DNA of 64,000 nt. Origin: Myxococcota bacterium. Its GTDB lineage: Bacteria; Myxococcota; XYA12-FULL-58-9; JALHOP01. Below, one piece after another: positions 27,156 to 38,159 of this stretch. Numbering within the stretch: position 1 is the stretch's first letter; each line of letters opens with the position of its first letter. The stretch lies in NCBI GenBank assembly GCA_022842935.1, contig JALHOP010000020.1, forward strand, positions 1-64,000, read 5' to 3'. The notes beneath the pieces were generated by a model, which was not told where the DNA came from, made no database searches, and was given only the letters and a program-made list of their open reading frames with translations. The position numbers were made by a program, and so were the translations under genes.

Positions 27156-27995
27156 TCACGAACGAACCACGCCGCGATCAATAGCCAAAGCATATAGATG
27201 CTCTCCACTGTCGTTCAGGCGACGATCGAAAGCCGTTTCAAGCGCACTGCTGGGGAAGGTCTGCCGCTTGGCGATCAGAGCCTCGAGCTCCTTTTCGGCC
27301 TGCTCGGTGTCCAAGAGGTCAAAGCCTGCGCGATAGCGCTCGAATGCCGAGCGTGTCCTAGCCAAGGTAGCCGTGAACGTCGCGTTGGCAACGACCGGAA
27401 TGCAATCGACCAGGCAGAATAACGCGAGCTTCATGCCGGTGAGTAACGTCGCGGTCCCAGCCGTGCCATCGCCTTCTGCGTAGCGTAGGCACGCTCTGGC
27501 ACCTGCTAGGAGGACGCCTGGGATCAGGAAGAGGTTGCCCGCAGCGGGAATGAAGGCCGCCGCCGCGCCCAGCGTGAAGGCTGACGACATATCGATGAGG
27601 GACATCGTCTCTTGGCGACGAATAAAGGGGACGTCGATGACTGCTTTCTGACCATCTGTCGACGCAATCTCGATCGTTACGCTATCGCGGACATGTTCTG
27701 GCAGCCACGTGGTGCGCGGGGGCGGCAACGCGAGTGTCGTTTTCTTGTCCCCCTTCCACCAACTCACGACGCGGTCGTGGAGTCGCCCAAGGGGCTTGTA
27801 GATTTTGCCGAGAAGGTGCTCTTTGCGCGGTTCCGCGAGCCACTCGCCACGCAGTGACGCTGCCTTGGCCTCCGGCTCCTCGCAACGCACACCGTTGGCA
27901 GCGACGTGTGCGACGGCGACGCCGCGTTCACGCAGATGCTTCGATGCCCATGCTGCGGCAATGACGTGCTCGGGGCGCTGGGCGGTGATCCGCAT
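27156..27995 (-). CDS. Membrane protein of unknown function
   Basis: A 279-residue protein. Residues 1-110 are soluble and basic with a Trp-rich segment (VVSWWKGDKKTTLALPPP); a central part has three hydrophobic stretches (FTLGAAAAFIPAAGNLFLIPG, VLLAGARACL, LTGMKLALFCLVDCIPVVANA), then a charged helical C-terminus (TEQAEKELEALIAKRQ). No family recognised. It has an ATG start but no clear SD. Neighbours are the SDR gene (73 bp downstream) and a serine hydrolase gene upstream (56 bp). Confidence 0.65.
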   Translation of the reverse strand: MRITAQRPEHVIAAAWASKHLRERGVAVAHVAANGVRCEEPEAKAASLRGEWLAEPRKEHLLGKIYKPLGRLHDRVVSWWKGDKKTTLALPPPRTTWLPEHVRDSVTIEIASTDGQKAVIDVPFIRRQETMSLIDMSSAFTLGAAAAFIPAAGNLFLIPGVLLAGARACLRYAEGDGTAGTATLLTGMKLALFCLVDCIPVVANATFTATLARTRSAFERYRAGFDLLDTEQAEKELEALIAKRQTFPSSALETAFDRRLNDSGEHLYALAIDRGVVRS

Positions 27996-28051
27996 CGATC
28001 ACGGTTATCGCTTCTTGCGGCGCTCTGGTGCCCCTCAATTCATGAGTGAAA

Positions 28052-29188
28052 TCATGGCCCTGTGGCGTTGGGAAAGACGCCGATCAGCGCGTCGGTGAAA
28101 CGCCCAAGGGCGCCCCACATCCCTTCACCCGCGAGCTTGCCGAGTCGCACGATCACCAGGTCTTTCGATGGCACCACGACGATGAGCTGGCCGCGGTGGC
28201 CTTCGGCCACAAACGTGTCGCGCCACGGGCCCAGTGTGAGGGCGTCGTACGGCCTACCTCGTCCTTCCGCAGCGGCGATCCACCAGCCGGCACCGTAGGT
28301 GTCGATGTTGGCCGCTGGCGCCTTGGTGCGCGCGAAGTCGACCCAGCCTTCCGGCAAGATGCGCCTCCCCGCCCAGACACCATCTCGCAAATACAACAGT
28401 CCGAACCGCGCGAAGTCCCGCGCTGTCGCGTAGACGAGCGAGCCTCCGATGAACGTCCCTTGCGGATCGAACTCGGGCTGCGCCGAGGTCATGCCGATGA
28501 CATCGAAGAGCCGCGTCTTCATGAAGTCGAGCATCGCGCTGCGCCGCTCGCTCGGCGTTTTCGCGCTGGGCGCCACGACGCGACTGAGCGCGTCAGCAAC
28601 CAAGTTGGTACCAGCCGAGTTGTAGTTCCACACCTCGCCCGGCGGGTGCGCGAGCGGCAATGCCGTTGCGTACGCGATGATGTCGTGGCGCCCCTCGCCA
28701 AACGTCATCTTCGCAGCGTCGTTGGTCGTCGGCCCGGCGCGCATCTCGCGGTAGGCGAGGCCATCGGTCATGTTGAGCCATTGTCTCCACGTGATCGCTG
28801 CCCGCGCGTCGTTCGCCGGCCAGCGTGGATTGCCCATCGGCTTGTCGATGTCGATCGAGCCGTCCCCCACCGCGATGCCGACCAATCCCTGGGTGATCGA
28901 TTTCGCCATCGACCACGAGACCAGCGGAGTGTCCGCCGTAACGTCGGATGCGTAGCGCTCTGCCACGATGATGCCGTGCTGGACCACCACGAGGGCGCGT
29001 GTCTCACCGAGCTCCGGGTCGTAGACGCCGGTCAGGTCCATGAGCCGGCCGAGGGTCGCCTCGTCGGCGCCGCGAGGCCTACCCGTGGGCCATTCGTGGG
29101 TTGGGTAGGGGACCGCCAGATCTTGGGGGGGCAAGGGTGCCAGCGTGGCAGCAAGTGCGATCGCGGCGAAGGCGGCGAGCGGGGTCAT
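28052..29188 (-). CDS. Serine hydrolase, beta-lactamase (class C) family
   Basis: A 378-residue exported protein (signal AAFAAIALAATLAPLPP). It carries the catalytic SxxK motif in WSMAKSITQGLVG and the YxN motif in WNYNSAGTNLVADAL, with a C-terminal GQLIVVVPSKDLVIVRLG that takes the place of the KTG region. This pattern fits the 6-aminohexanoate-dimer hydrolase/esterase branch rather than true beta-lactamases; many members hydrolyse amides or esters of unknown identity. It faces, across 42 bp, a small gene resembling the N-terminal domain found fused to other serine hydrolases. Confidence 0.88.
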   Translation of the reverse strand: MTPLAAFAAIALAATLAPLPPQDLAVPYPTHEWPTGRPRGADEATLGRLMDLTGVYDPELGETRALVVVQHGIIVAERYASDVTADTPLVSWSMAKSITQGLVGIAVGDGSIDIDKPMGNPRWPANDARAAITWRQWLNMTDGLAYREMRAGPTTNDAAKMTFGEGRHDIIAYATALPLAHPPGEVWNYNSAGTNLVADALSRVVAPSAKTPSERRSAMLDFMKTRLFDVIGMTSAQPEFDPQGTFIGGSLVYATARDFARFGLLYLRDGVWAGRRILPEGWVDFARTKAPAANIDTYGAGWWIAAAEGRGRPYDALTLGPWRDTFVAEGHRGQLIVVVPSKDLVIVRLGKLAGEGMWGALGRFTDALIGVFPNATGP

Positions 29189-29230
29189 GCTTGGCCTCGC
29201 GCGGTGGTGGCAGCTAAAAGGGGCAAACGG

Positions 29231-29530
29231 ATGCGGAAAACACTGGTCATGGTTGGCATCGTCGTTCTTCTGGCGGGCGTTGGCTTGATCGCTGGTCCGC
29301 GGCTCGTCACCCTCGTGACGGTTGGCGCGGGTTATACCGCAAAGCAGGTTTGCTCGTGCCTCTATGTCTCGCGCCGCAGCCTCGAAAGCTGCACACGAGA
29401 GCCCGAGAGTCCTGCGGATATCCTCGTGAAATGGACTGCTAGCGAAGGGCGCGTCCGCGCCAGCACGCTAGGGCTCGCGCACGCCACGGCCCGATACGAC
29501 GCGGGCTTTGGCTGCGTTCTCGAGGAGTAG
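29231..29530 (+). CDS. Small membrane-anchored Cys-rich protein, like the N-terminal domain of some serine hydrolases
   Basis: A 99-residue protein with a good SD (AAAGGGG, 8 nt before ATG at 29231). It has an N-terminal membrane helix (LVMVGIVVLLAGVGLIAG), then GYTAKQVCSCLYVSRRSLESC and a C-terminal LGLAHATARYDAGFGCVLEE. From memory, similar segments (YxAKxLCSxVFVSGR ... GLGCTL) occur at the N-terminus of larger secreted serine hydrolases; here it is a separate gene divergent from such an enzyme. Four or five Cys suggest disulfides outside the cytoplasm. A longer frame running in from the left is only the shadow of the hydrolase gene. Confidence 0.75.
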   Translation: MRKTLVMVGIVVLLAGVGLIAGPRLVTLVTVGAGYTAKQVCSCLYVSRRSLESCTREPESPADILVKWTASEGRVRASTLGLAHATARYDAGFGCVLEE

Positions 29531-29555
29531 CGTCCTCACCGGTCGCCTCGCGGGC

Positions 29556-29572
29556 AACCAATTTTTGGTTTT
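29556..29572 (+). terminator. Weak hairpin with short T-tract after the small Cys-rich gene
   Basis: AACCAA pairs with TTGGTT around a TTT loop and is followed by TT, 25 bp after the stop of the small gene. It is a short, AT-rich stem, so termination strength is doubtful. Confidence 0.35.
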
Positions 29573-29578
29573 GACGAT

Positions 29579-29598
29579 ACCTCGGATTCACCCGAGGT
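29579..29598 (+). promoter_or_regulatory. Hairpin enclosing the SD of the HAD phosphatase gene
   Basis: ACCTCGG (29579-29585) pairs perfectly with CCGAGGT (29592-29598) around a 6-nt loop. The 3' arm contains the GAGG that is the SD for the ATG at 29604, so folding would hide the ribosome-binding site. It could also serve as a terminator stem, but no T-run follows beyond TTT. Confidence 0.4.
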
Positions 29599-29603
29599 TT
29601 CCG

Positions 29604-30554
29604 ATGCGAATGACGGGGCGCTCCCACGCCACGGATGGATACGTGTGTCTTGCTGCCGCCATCGCGGTCTTGGCCACGGGTGTATCCGCGCGCGCCGCCG
29701 AAACAGTCGGCAGCATCATGGTGGGTGGCAAGGCCTGGAGCACCGCTTCGACCTTCGTTGAAGCGACGCCGACCTCGATCATCGACGACGTGCTCGCACG
29801 CGTGAAGGCCCAGGCTGCTGCTGGCGCGCGCCCGGTCGTCATCTTCGACCTCGACTCGACGCTCTTCGATAACGGTCCTCGCCAAGAACGCATCGCGCAT
29901 GAGTTCGCGCGCGACATGGCGAGCCACCCGGTGCTCGCCGCAGAGGCCGCCAAGCTGACGGCGTTCGTCTCGAAGAACACTTCGTTCTCTATGCCCGGGA
30001 TGCTTGCGTCGGTCGGGGTCGATGTCGAGAGCGATACAGGCAAGGCGGTGCTCGCGTCGTACGCTTCGTATTGGCGTGAACGCTTTTTTTCGAACGAATA
30101 CGTGTTGTCCGACAAAGCGTACACGAACGCAGCGGCCGTCGTGAGTCGCGTCTACCATGCCACCGACGCGTTTCCCGAGGGTCGTCGTGTGGTCATCGTC
30201 TACTTGAGTGGTCGGCACGGCGAGATGGAAGAGGGCACACGCAAAGCCATCGCGCGCGACCGAATGCCGGCGGGCGATCGCACCGCGCTGATTCTTAAGC
30301 ACGCTTTCGCGGAGCGCGACGAAGATTTCAAGCGTCGCGCGGCGAAGTCGATTCGCGCGATGGGGCGGGTCGTCGCGGCATTCGACAACGAGCCTGCCAA
30401 TATTGCCGTGTTCGTTTCTGAGTTCCCTGATGCCGTGAGCGTTTGGGTGCGCACGATCGATTCTGGTCGCGCGACGCACCCAGTGAAGGGCGTCTACACC
30501 ATTGGCGACGGCGAGAACGATCTCGCTGGTTGGCCGTCTGCACACCGAGGGTAA
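29604..30554 (+). CDS. Exported HAD-superfamily phosphatase
   Basis: A 316-residue protein with an N-terminal export signal (CLAAAIAVLATGVSARA, AxA-type). The HAD motif I is VIFDLDSTLFDN (about 75-86), with DxD nucleophile and acid/base; YLSGRHGEMEEGTRKA is a plausible motif II region and VVAAFDNEPANIAVF a motif IV-like acidic segment. The DxDST..DN form is seen in acid-phosphatase-like HAD proteins. Substrate unknown. ATG at 29604 with SD GAGG is preferred over the longer open frame. The next gene begins 6 nt after its stop. Confidence 0.82.
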   Translation: MRMTGRSHATDGYVCLAAAIAVLATGVSARAAETVGSIMVGGKAWSTASTFVEATPTSIIDDVLARVKAQAAAGARPVVIFDLDSTLFDNGPRQERIAHEFARDMASHPVLAAEAAKLTAFVSKNTSFSMPGMLASVGVDVESDTGKAVLASYASYWRERFFSNEYVLSDKAYTNAAAVVSRVYHATDAFPEGRRVVIVYLSGRHGEMEEGTRKAIARDRMPAGDRTALILKHAFAERDEDFKRRAAKSIRAMGRVVAAFDNEPANIAVFVSEFPDAVSVWVRTIDSGRATHPVKGVYTIGDGENDLAGWPSAHRG

Positions 30555-30559
30555 TGACC

Positions 30560-32473
30560 ATGAAGAGCGATGGCGTTGGTTCGATTCGGGTTCGTGTAGC
30601 CGCTAAAGCAGACGCGCCGACGGAAGTCACGAAGGCGACCAAGGCTGCGAAGGCCCAGAGCGCTGACAAGGTCGAGACGAAGGCCGCTAAGCCCAAGGGT
30701 GAAGGCATCCGTACCGTCGTTTTCCCGCCGCTCAAGGGTGAATGGAAGGCGCCTACCAAGGCGAAGGTGCTCACCGACGAGAAGGCCGTCTACGACGGCG
30801 ACACCTTCAAGATTGACGGCTTTAGCGTCCGCGTCGGTGAGGTCAACGCCCCCGAGCGCAAGCCAGCCGAAGCGGGCTGGGAAGAGGCCCAGCAGGTCCT
30901 CGAGAAGCTCGTTAAGGGCAAAGAGGTCACGCTCGACTACGGCAAGCGTACCGATCCGCGTGATGACTACGGTCGTCTGGTGGCGCGTGTCTCGGTCGGT
31001 GGAAAGCTCGTCCCCGAGATGATGCTCGCCGAGGGCGTCGCACACGCCTACTTCATCCTCGATGGCGATGACGGCGTTGACCGTTCGAACCTGATCGCCG
31101 CGCAAGAGAAGGCGAAGGCTGCCAAGAAGGGTATCTGGGCTCAGGAGCGCTTCCAGAAACCGTTCGTGCTCACGTCGTTTCACCCGAACGGCCGCGGCGA
31201 CGACGTTTGGAACCCCAACGTCGAGTACTTCCGCATCTGCAACGTCGCCTCCGAGCCGCTCAACCTGGCGGGTTACACCATCACCAACGCGTCAGGTCAG
31301 AAGTGGACGTTGCCCGATGTGACCGTGCCCATTGGGCACACGGTGCAGATCTTCTCCGGCCGCGGCGAAAGTCAGCTGACGCCGCCCAAGGCGATCAAGA
31401 TCTTCCTCGGTGAAAAGGGCCCTATCTGGGACAACTACCTCGACAAGATGACGCTGCGCGACGCGAAGGGCGGGGTGATCCTCGACCGCGCGCAGAACCA
31501 GGATCCTCCCAATCTCGAGAAGCTCGCCGGAGAGCTCTCCATCACGCAGAAGCAGATTGGCCGCCTGGGCTCGGACGTCGACGTGACCTACCAGGGGCCC
31601 GCGAAGATCGTCGTGAAGGACTTCGTGCCAGACGACGGCGACACCATCTACATTACGCAGCCGAAGACCGGCACCTTCAAGGCGAGCATCGGTAAGTTCA
31701 CCTGGGACCTCGCCATGAGCGACAGCGACCACGCCCCGAAAGACGGCACCATGGGCGTACGCTTCAAGGGCGTCGATACGCTCGAGACGCGCGTCCTCAA
31801 GGTCATGCCTGGCGGTGAGCGCGTTCACGCAAGCCAGGGGATGTCAGGTGAGATCGCCAAGAACGCGATGCTCAAGCTGCTCGCTAAAGCAGACAAGATC
31901 TATGTGGTGCCCGACAGCCACCGGCCCTTCGACGTCTACGACCGCTTGCTTGGTAACGTGTTCGTCGAGATTGGTGCCGGCGCCAAGAAGAAGGTGATCG
32001 ACGTCAACAAGTGGCTCATCGAGCAGGGCCATGGCGAGATGGTCTCGTACTACGGCAAGGACTTCGATCCGGCTCGACACGAGGAGTACGCGAAAGCGTC
32101 CAAGGACGCGTTCGAGGCGAAACGCGGCATCTACGGCGACGGCGACGAAAAGATGCACGAGCGGCCCGCCGATTTCCGCCGGCGAATGGCTGACCGCCCG
32201 CCGAGCCGCGACTACGTGGCCGACTGGGAGACCAAGCTGGTCTATCCGAGCACCCACATCGACATGGTGCCGCCGCATCGTCGTGTCTTCATCTTGCACG
32301 ATGACTTGAGCCCCGCGCTGCTCGACGAGCGTTTCGGGTTCAAGCGCGCGACTGTCGACTCGAAAACCTCGACCCCTCCTTCGGTCAGCGGCGGAACCGC
32401 GAGAGGCAAGGCCAAGTCGATGCGGGCTCTGGACGTGCGGATCAGCCAAAAGCCTGGACGGCGAAGCGCTTGA
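30560..32473 (+). CDS. Two thermonuclease domains flanking a lamin-tail domain
   Basis: A 637-residue protein without a signal peptide. Order: Lys/Ala-rich leader (1-60); SNase-like domain 1 (about 65-200) with VYDGDTFKIDG, RVGEVNAPER and DPRDDYGRLVARV; lamin-tail (LTD) domain (about 205-315) with EYFRICNVASEPLNLAGYTI and MTLRDAKGGVILD; SNase domain 2 (about 345-520) with PDDGDTIYI, VRFKGVDTLETR and VYDRLLGNVFVEI. Both SNase domains keep the Arg/Glu pattern of active nucleases. LTDs often accompany bacterial exonucleases. The frame can open at ATG 30554 (overlapping the HAD stop), but ATG at 30560 is better placed after SD GAGGG. Confidence 0.85.
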   Translation: MKSDGVGSIRVRVAAKADAPTEVTKATKAAKAQSADKVETKAAKPKGEGIRTVVFPPLKGEWKAPTKAKVLTDEKAVYDGDTFKIDGFSVRVGEVNAPERKPAEAGWEEAQQVLEKLVKGKEVTLDYGKRTDPRDDYGRLVARVSVGGKLVPEMMLAEGVAHAYFILDGDDGVDRSNLIAAQEKAKAAKKGIWAQERFQKPFVLTSFHPNGRGDDVWNPNVEYFRICNVASEPLNLAGYTITNASGQKWTLPDVTVPIGHTVQIFSGRGESQLTPPKAIKIFLGEKGPIWDNYLDKMTLRDAKGGVILDRAQNQDPPNLEKLAGELSITQKQIGRLGSDVDVTYQGPAKIVVKDFVPDDGDTIYITQPKTGTFKASIGKFTWDLAMSDSDHAPKDGTMGVRFKGVDTLETRVLKVMPGGERVHASQGMSGEIAKNAMLKLLAKADKIYVVPDSHRPFDVYDRLLGNVFVEIGAGAKKKVIDVNKWLIEQGHGEMVSYYGKDFDPARHEEYAKASKDAFEAKRGIYGDGDEKMHERPADFRRRMADRPPSRDYVADWETKLVYPSTHIDMVPPHRRVFILHDDLSPALLDERFGFKRATVDSKTSTPPSVSGGTARGKAKSMRALDVRISQKPGRRSA

Positions 32474-32553
32474 GGTACCTTCGCGGGAAGAGGAACTGAG
32501 GCGAGCGCTGGGAGGCGAAACCGGAGCAAGCCCACACGCAAGTGGCCCTCGAA

Positions 32554-33888
32554 TCAGCCCTCCGGAAGCACGACCCCATCGCGCCTCATTCGCACGGGGT
32601 CTGCTCGGGACGCCACGGTCCCCGGTGGATTCACGTACCACCCGTTGGGGTCCGCGTCCTCGGGCCGCTCGCGAACCTTCATGACGGTGAACATCCCGCC
32701 CATGTCGATATAGCTGAATGGGCCGCTGCCGCCGCGCATGGGGAGCGCGTTGGGCGGCATCTCCATGGTCATCTCGCCCATTCCTCCCATACCCGAGGTC
32801 CCCATGGTCATGTACTCGGGGAGGACGCGACTCATCCTGCGGTCGAGCGAGCTCGTGTCGGCGCCGACCATGTTCGGGAAACCGTGGCCCATCTGCATCA
32901 TCACGTGGTGAGTCATGTGGCAGTGCATCGCCCAGTCGCCAGCGACAGTGGGTGTGAACTCGATGACGCGCGTCGCGCCAACGGGCACGATGACGGTATT
33001 CTCTGGCCATTGTGCGCTTTCGCGGATGTAGCCGCCGTCGGTGGCGGTCACGTTGAAATGGACACCGTGGATGTGGATCGGATGGTGATCCATCGGCGAC
33101 AGGTTCCCCAGACGAATGCGCACGCGCTCGCCGACGCCAACGACGAGCGGCTCCGTCGCCGGGAATGCCTTGCCGTTGAAGGTGAGGACATTGAAGTCGG
33201 TCATTTCGAGCGGATTCGGACGCCGTGCACCAGCGTCGATCCGCCACTCGTGCGTCATCATCACGAAGTCCCGATCGACACGCGGTCCGCGCGGGGTCTT
33301 GGGGTGCACGACGAACATGCCCACGAGACCAAGGCCCACCTGTGTCATCTCATCGTAGTGCGAGTGATACATGTAAGTCCCCGGCTCGCGGACCGTGATC
33401 TCGTACATGAATGTGTCGCCGGGTGGGATTGGGGACTGGTTCAGACCGGAGACGCCGTCCATCCCCGACGGCACGATGACGCCGTGCCAATGGACTGTCG
33501 TTGGCTCTGGGAGTCGATTCGTCACGTAGATGCGTAGGCGGTCACCCTCGACCGCCTCGATGGTCGGGCCAGGTGTTGCCCCGTTGTAGCCCCACACCTC
33601 AGCGCGCAGGCCTGGCGCGAACTCGTTCAGACACGCAGCCGCGATGAGGTGACCGACCTTCACACCGTCGACGACGCTCCACTTCAGCGTACTTCCGTTG
33701 GGCGTGACGACCGGCATCTGGCCGCCAGGGAAAGTTCGTTGTGGAGCAGGGCGCTTATCGAAACGCAGGGGTTGCGTGGCGTCATTGCCTGTGTCCGCGT
33801 GCGGCGGGGTCTCCACGGCGTGGAGTACAGGCGCGCGCATCATGGCGGCCAAGGCGCCCCCCATGGCGATGAACGATCGTCGGTCCAC
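32554..33888 (-). CDS. Multicopper oxidase (CopA/CueO type), Tat-exported
   Basis: A 444-residue periplasmic copper oxidase. GTG at 33888 has a strong SD (GGAGGAG) and starts a Tat signal (VDRRSFIAMGGALAAMM). Copper motifs: HWHG, YHSHYDEM, HPIHIHGVHF and the C-terminal HCHMTHHVMMQMGHG, giving all type 1 and type 2/3 ligands. The C-terminal part after that (HHVMMQMGHG then MGTSGMGGMGEMTMEMPP) is Met-rich, as in copper-tolerance oxidases that oxidise Cu(I). It is the last gene of lipoprotein-TolC-MCO, one nt after the TolC-like stop, and faces divergent copA. Frame upstream of GTG overlaps that gene and is not used. Confidence 0.92.
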   Translation of the reverse strand: MDRRSFIAMGGALAAMMRAPVLHAVETPPHADTGNDATQPLRFDKRPAPQRTFPGGQMPVVTPNGSTLKWSVVDGVKVGHLIAAACLNEFAPGLRAEVWGYNGATPGPTIEAVEGDRLRIYVTNRLPEPTTVHWHGVIVPSGMDGVSGLNQSPIPPGDTFMYEITVREPGTYMYHSHYDEMTQVGLGLVGMFVVHPKTPRGPRVDRDFVMMTHEWRIDAGARRPNPLEMTDFNVLTFNGKAFPATEPLVVGVGERVRIRLGNLSPMDHHPIHIHGVHFNVTATDGGYIRESAQWPENTVIVPVGATRVIEFTPTVAGDWAMHCHMTHHVMMQMGHGFPNMVGADTSSLDRRMSRVLPEYMTMGTSGMGGMGEMTMEMPPNALPMRGGSGPFSYIDMGGMFTVMKVRERPEDADPNGWYVNPPGTVASRADPVRMRRDGVVLPEG

Positions 33889-33889
33889 G

Positions 33890-35233
33890 CTAGTCTCCTC
33901 CTGGGGCGTGGCCAGCCAGCAGAGCCTCGAAGCCTGCTCGAGCGGACCAGTAATCTCGAAGCGTGTCGACGTAGGCAAGCTCACTCTCGAGCTCTTGGCC
34001 TCGTGCGTGGAGAACGGCGAACACACCAACTTGCATCGCGTTGTATTGCAGCATGGTTTGCTTCATGACCTCAGCGCGCGCCGGCACGATGATTCGCTCG
34101 TATTGTTTCGCGCGCGTGAACGCCGATAGCAATCGGTTGCGAGAGCGTCGTGCAGCGGAGCGCACTCCCACTGCGAGGCCCTGATAGCGCTCCATAAGCC
34201 CGTCGAACTCCGCCTCGTGGCGGGCAACCGTGCCTTGATTGCGGTCGAAGATCGGGACACGGATGCTTGCCCCCGCGCCTTTCTCCCACAACCTCTGGTC
34301 TTGCTCGATGTGTCCGTCGATCGTGATGTCGGGCCACCAGCCCTCGGCTCGCGCAAGACCCGTGCGCTTGGCCACCGCGTCGAGTCGGCTGCGCAACTCG
34401 GCAAGCTGAAAACTCGCCGTGATGGCTCGGCGTTCCACGTCGTCGGTGTCAACTGCTTCCTCCGGTAGACTCGGAAAGCCATCGGCGGTCGTCCATTGTG
34501 TCTCAGCGCCATGCAGGCCGAGCAGCTCTTGCAGCCCCTCGCGTTGCTCGAGCATCTCAAGCTCGAGCTCGGCGGCGCGGGCGCGCGCGTCCTCGAAGGT
34601 CGCGATTTGGCTGGCGAGGTCGATAGCCGGGATGTTTCCCGCCGCGTGCAGGGCCCGGGCCGCGTCGCGCGCGGCCGCCAGGGCCTCCAGGCTTCGCTCG
34701 ACGATACGTAACCGTCGCTCTGCGGCCACGAGCGCGAAGAAGGCGAGACGCGCGCGATAGCTCGCTGCGACCACGGCGGCCGCCACGCGGTACCGTGCAG
34801 CCTCGAGGTCCGCTTTGGCGACAGCGGTCCGCATAGGCGTCAGCAGCGCGCGTGTCAGCTCGTATTCGACGTAATAGTCTTGCTGCAGCGGGAGTCCAGC
34901 GGCGCCTGGGTCGCGGATGTCGAAGGCGACGGTCGGGTTCGGCAGCAAGCCGGCCTGCACCAGCTCGCCGCGTTCGATGCCGAGGTCACGCATGGTGGCG
35001 CGTAGCTCGCGATTGTTGAGCAAGGCGATGCGCACCGCCTTCTCGGCTGTCATGGGCTCCTTCAAGAGCTCCGCCACGTCGCGCGATGTCGCCACCTCTA
35101 CATCGGCGGCGGTCACCGAGAGCGGCAGCTCGGCCTTGGTCAGCGCCGCGACCCTGTCGACGTCGTCCTGGATCGAGGTCGAGGCGCAGCTCGTGGCAAG
35201 GACCGCGAGGGTCAGGAGTCGTCTAGCGCGCAC
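33890..35233 (-). CDS. TolC-family outer-membrane lipoprotein of the copper cluster
   Basis: A 447-residue outer-membrane efflux-type protein with a lipoprotein-like leader (TLAVLATSC, Cys about 16). It has the duplicated helical OEP plan, with VRIALLNNRELRATMRDLGI in the first half and ELVQAGLLPNPTVAFDIR after it, features shared with CusC/NodT-like proteins. No inner-membrane pump or adaptor is adjacent, so the partner is missing or elsewhere. GTG start with GAGGG upstream; overlaps the small lipoprotein gene by 11 nt. Confidence 0.88.
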   Translation of the reverse strand: MRARRLLTLAVLATSCASTSIQDDVDRVAALTKAELPLSVTAADVEVATSRDVAELLKEPMTAEKAVRIALLNNRELRATMRDLGIERGELVQAGLLPNPTVAFDIRDPGAAGLPLQQDYYVEYELTRALLTPMRTAVAKADLEAARYRVAAAVVAASYRARLAFFALVAAERRLRIVERSLEALAAARDAARALHAAGNIPAIDLASQIATFEDARARAAELELEMLEQREGLQELLGLHGAETQWTTADGFPSLPEEAVDTDDVERRAITASFQLAELRSRLDAVAKRTGLARAEGWWPDITIDGHIEQDQRLWEKGAGASIRVPIFDRNQGTVARHEAEFDGLMERYQGLAVGVRSAARRSRNRLLSAFTRAKQYERIIVPARAEVMKQTMLQYNAMQVGVFAVLHARGQELESELAYVDTLRDYWSARAGFEALLAGHAPGGD

Positions 35234-35450
35234 GGTGACCCTCGGAGTGCTCCTCTAGGCCAGACCAGTTGCCCGTGGGATCCCCCGGTAGTGGCGGCTC
35301 CTCTCGAACAAAGCGGCCAACGTCGGGTAGCCCAGCCTCTACCGCAGCCTCCGACGCGGGTGCGTTCTCGGGAAAGCTGGCCGGAACCCGGCGGGTCGCG
35401 CAGCCGCCGAGGAGGGACATGGCCACAACCTTTATGACCGTTCCTTGCAT
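35223..35450 (-). CDS. Small lipoprotein at head of copper operon
   Basis: A 75-residue lipoprotein: ATG at 35450 with SD AGGAGG 7 nt upstream, signal VIKVVAMSLLGGC (Cys about 15), then a polar Pro-rich tail (PPLPGDPTGNWSGLEEHSEG). No metal-binding cluster is visible. It heads the lipoprotein-TolC-MCO operon. A longer frame begins farther upstream but lacks an SD and overlaps copA. Confidence 0.7.
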   Translation of the reverse strand: MQGTVIKVVAMSLLGGCATRRVPASFPENAPASEAAVEAGLPDVGRFVREEPPLPGDPTGNWSGLEEHSEGHRAR

Positions 35451-35579
35451 AGTCGATCCTCCTATTCGAGCGTCACGCGCAAAAGACGACGCACGGGCGG
35501 CGCTTGTATTGCACCTGAACGCGACGGGTAATAGTCCCAAGACCAGACCTGCGCCTATCGGCGGTCCGCGACGTGAATC

Positions 35580-37777
<2,198 letters not shown>

Positions 37778-37781
<4 letters not shown>

Positions 37782-38110
37782 AGACTTTCGCGCTCTCGCT
37801 GACTCTCTTGCTTGGTCTCTCGGCGTACGCGGGGTCACCCACAGTGCGAGAAATTCACGTCGTCGTCGACAAGGGCGCGTACTCTCCGAACCGCATCGAT
37901 ATTGCGCCGGGTGAGGCTGTGCGTCTCAAGTTCACGCGCAGGGAATACACGCCCTGCACGAAGGAGATCGTATTCCCCTCATTGGGCATCACCCGCGAGC
38001 TGCCGGTCGGCAAAGAGGTCGTCATCGACGTTCCGGCGCAGGCGACGGGAGAGGTCCCGTTTCGCTGCGGAATGAACATGGTGAAGGGAAGCTTGGTCGT
38101 CTCGCAATGA
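37778..38110 (+). CDS. Periplasmic cupredoxin-like protein
   Basis: A 110-residue exported protein with signal FALSLTLLLGLSAYAG. The rest is a cupredoxin-like beta-sandwich: VVVDKGAYSPNRIDIAPGEAV, FTRREYTPCTKEIVFPSLG and VPFRCGMNMVKGSLVV. A Cys in TPCTKE and the C-terminal Cys-Met-Met of FRCGMNM are likely Cu ligands; a His ligand typical of blue copper proteins is not visible. It may accept Cu(I) exported by CopA and pass it to the multicopper oxidase; this is inference from context. SD AAGGGG; ATG overlaps the copA stop. Confidence 0.85.
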
Positions 38111-38159
38111 CGTTTGCCATGAGCCCGCGACCAGCGACCGAATGCGGCTCAGGGCGGAC

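Noticed and set aside
28046-29230. Long plus-strand frame running through the serine hydrolase gene into the small Cys-rich gene
   Set aside because: Only the last 99 codons, from the ATG with an SD at 29231, look like protein. The rest is antisense to a gene with SxxK and YxN motifs.
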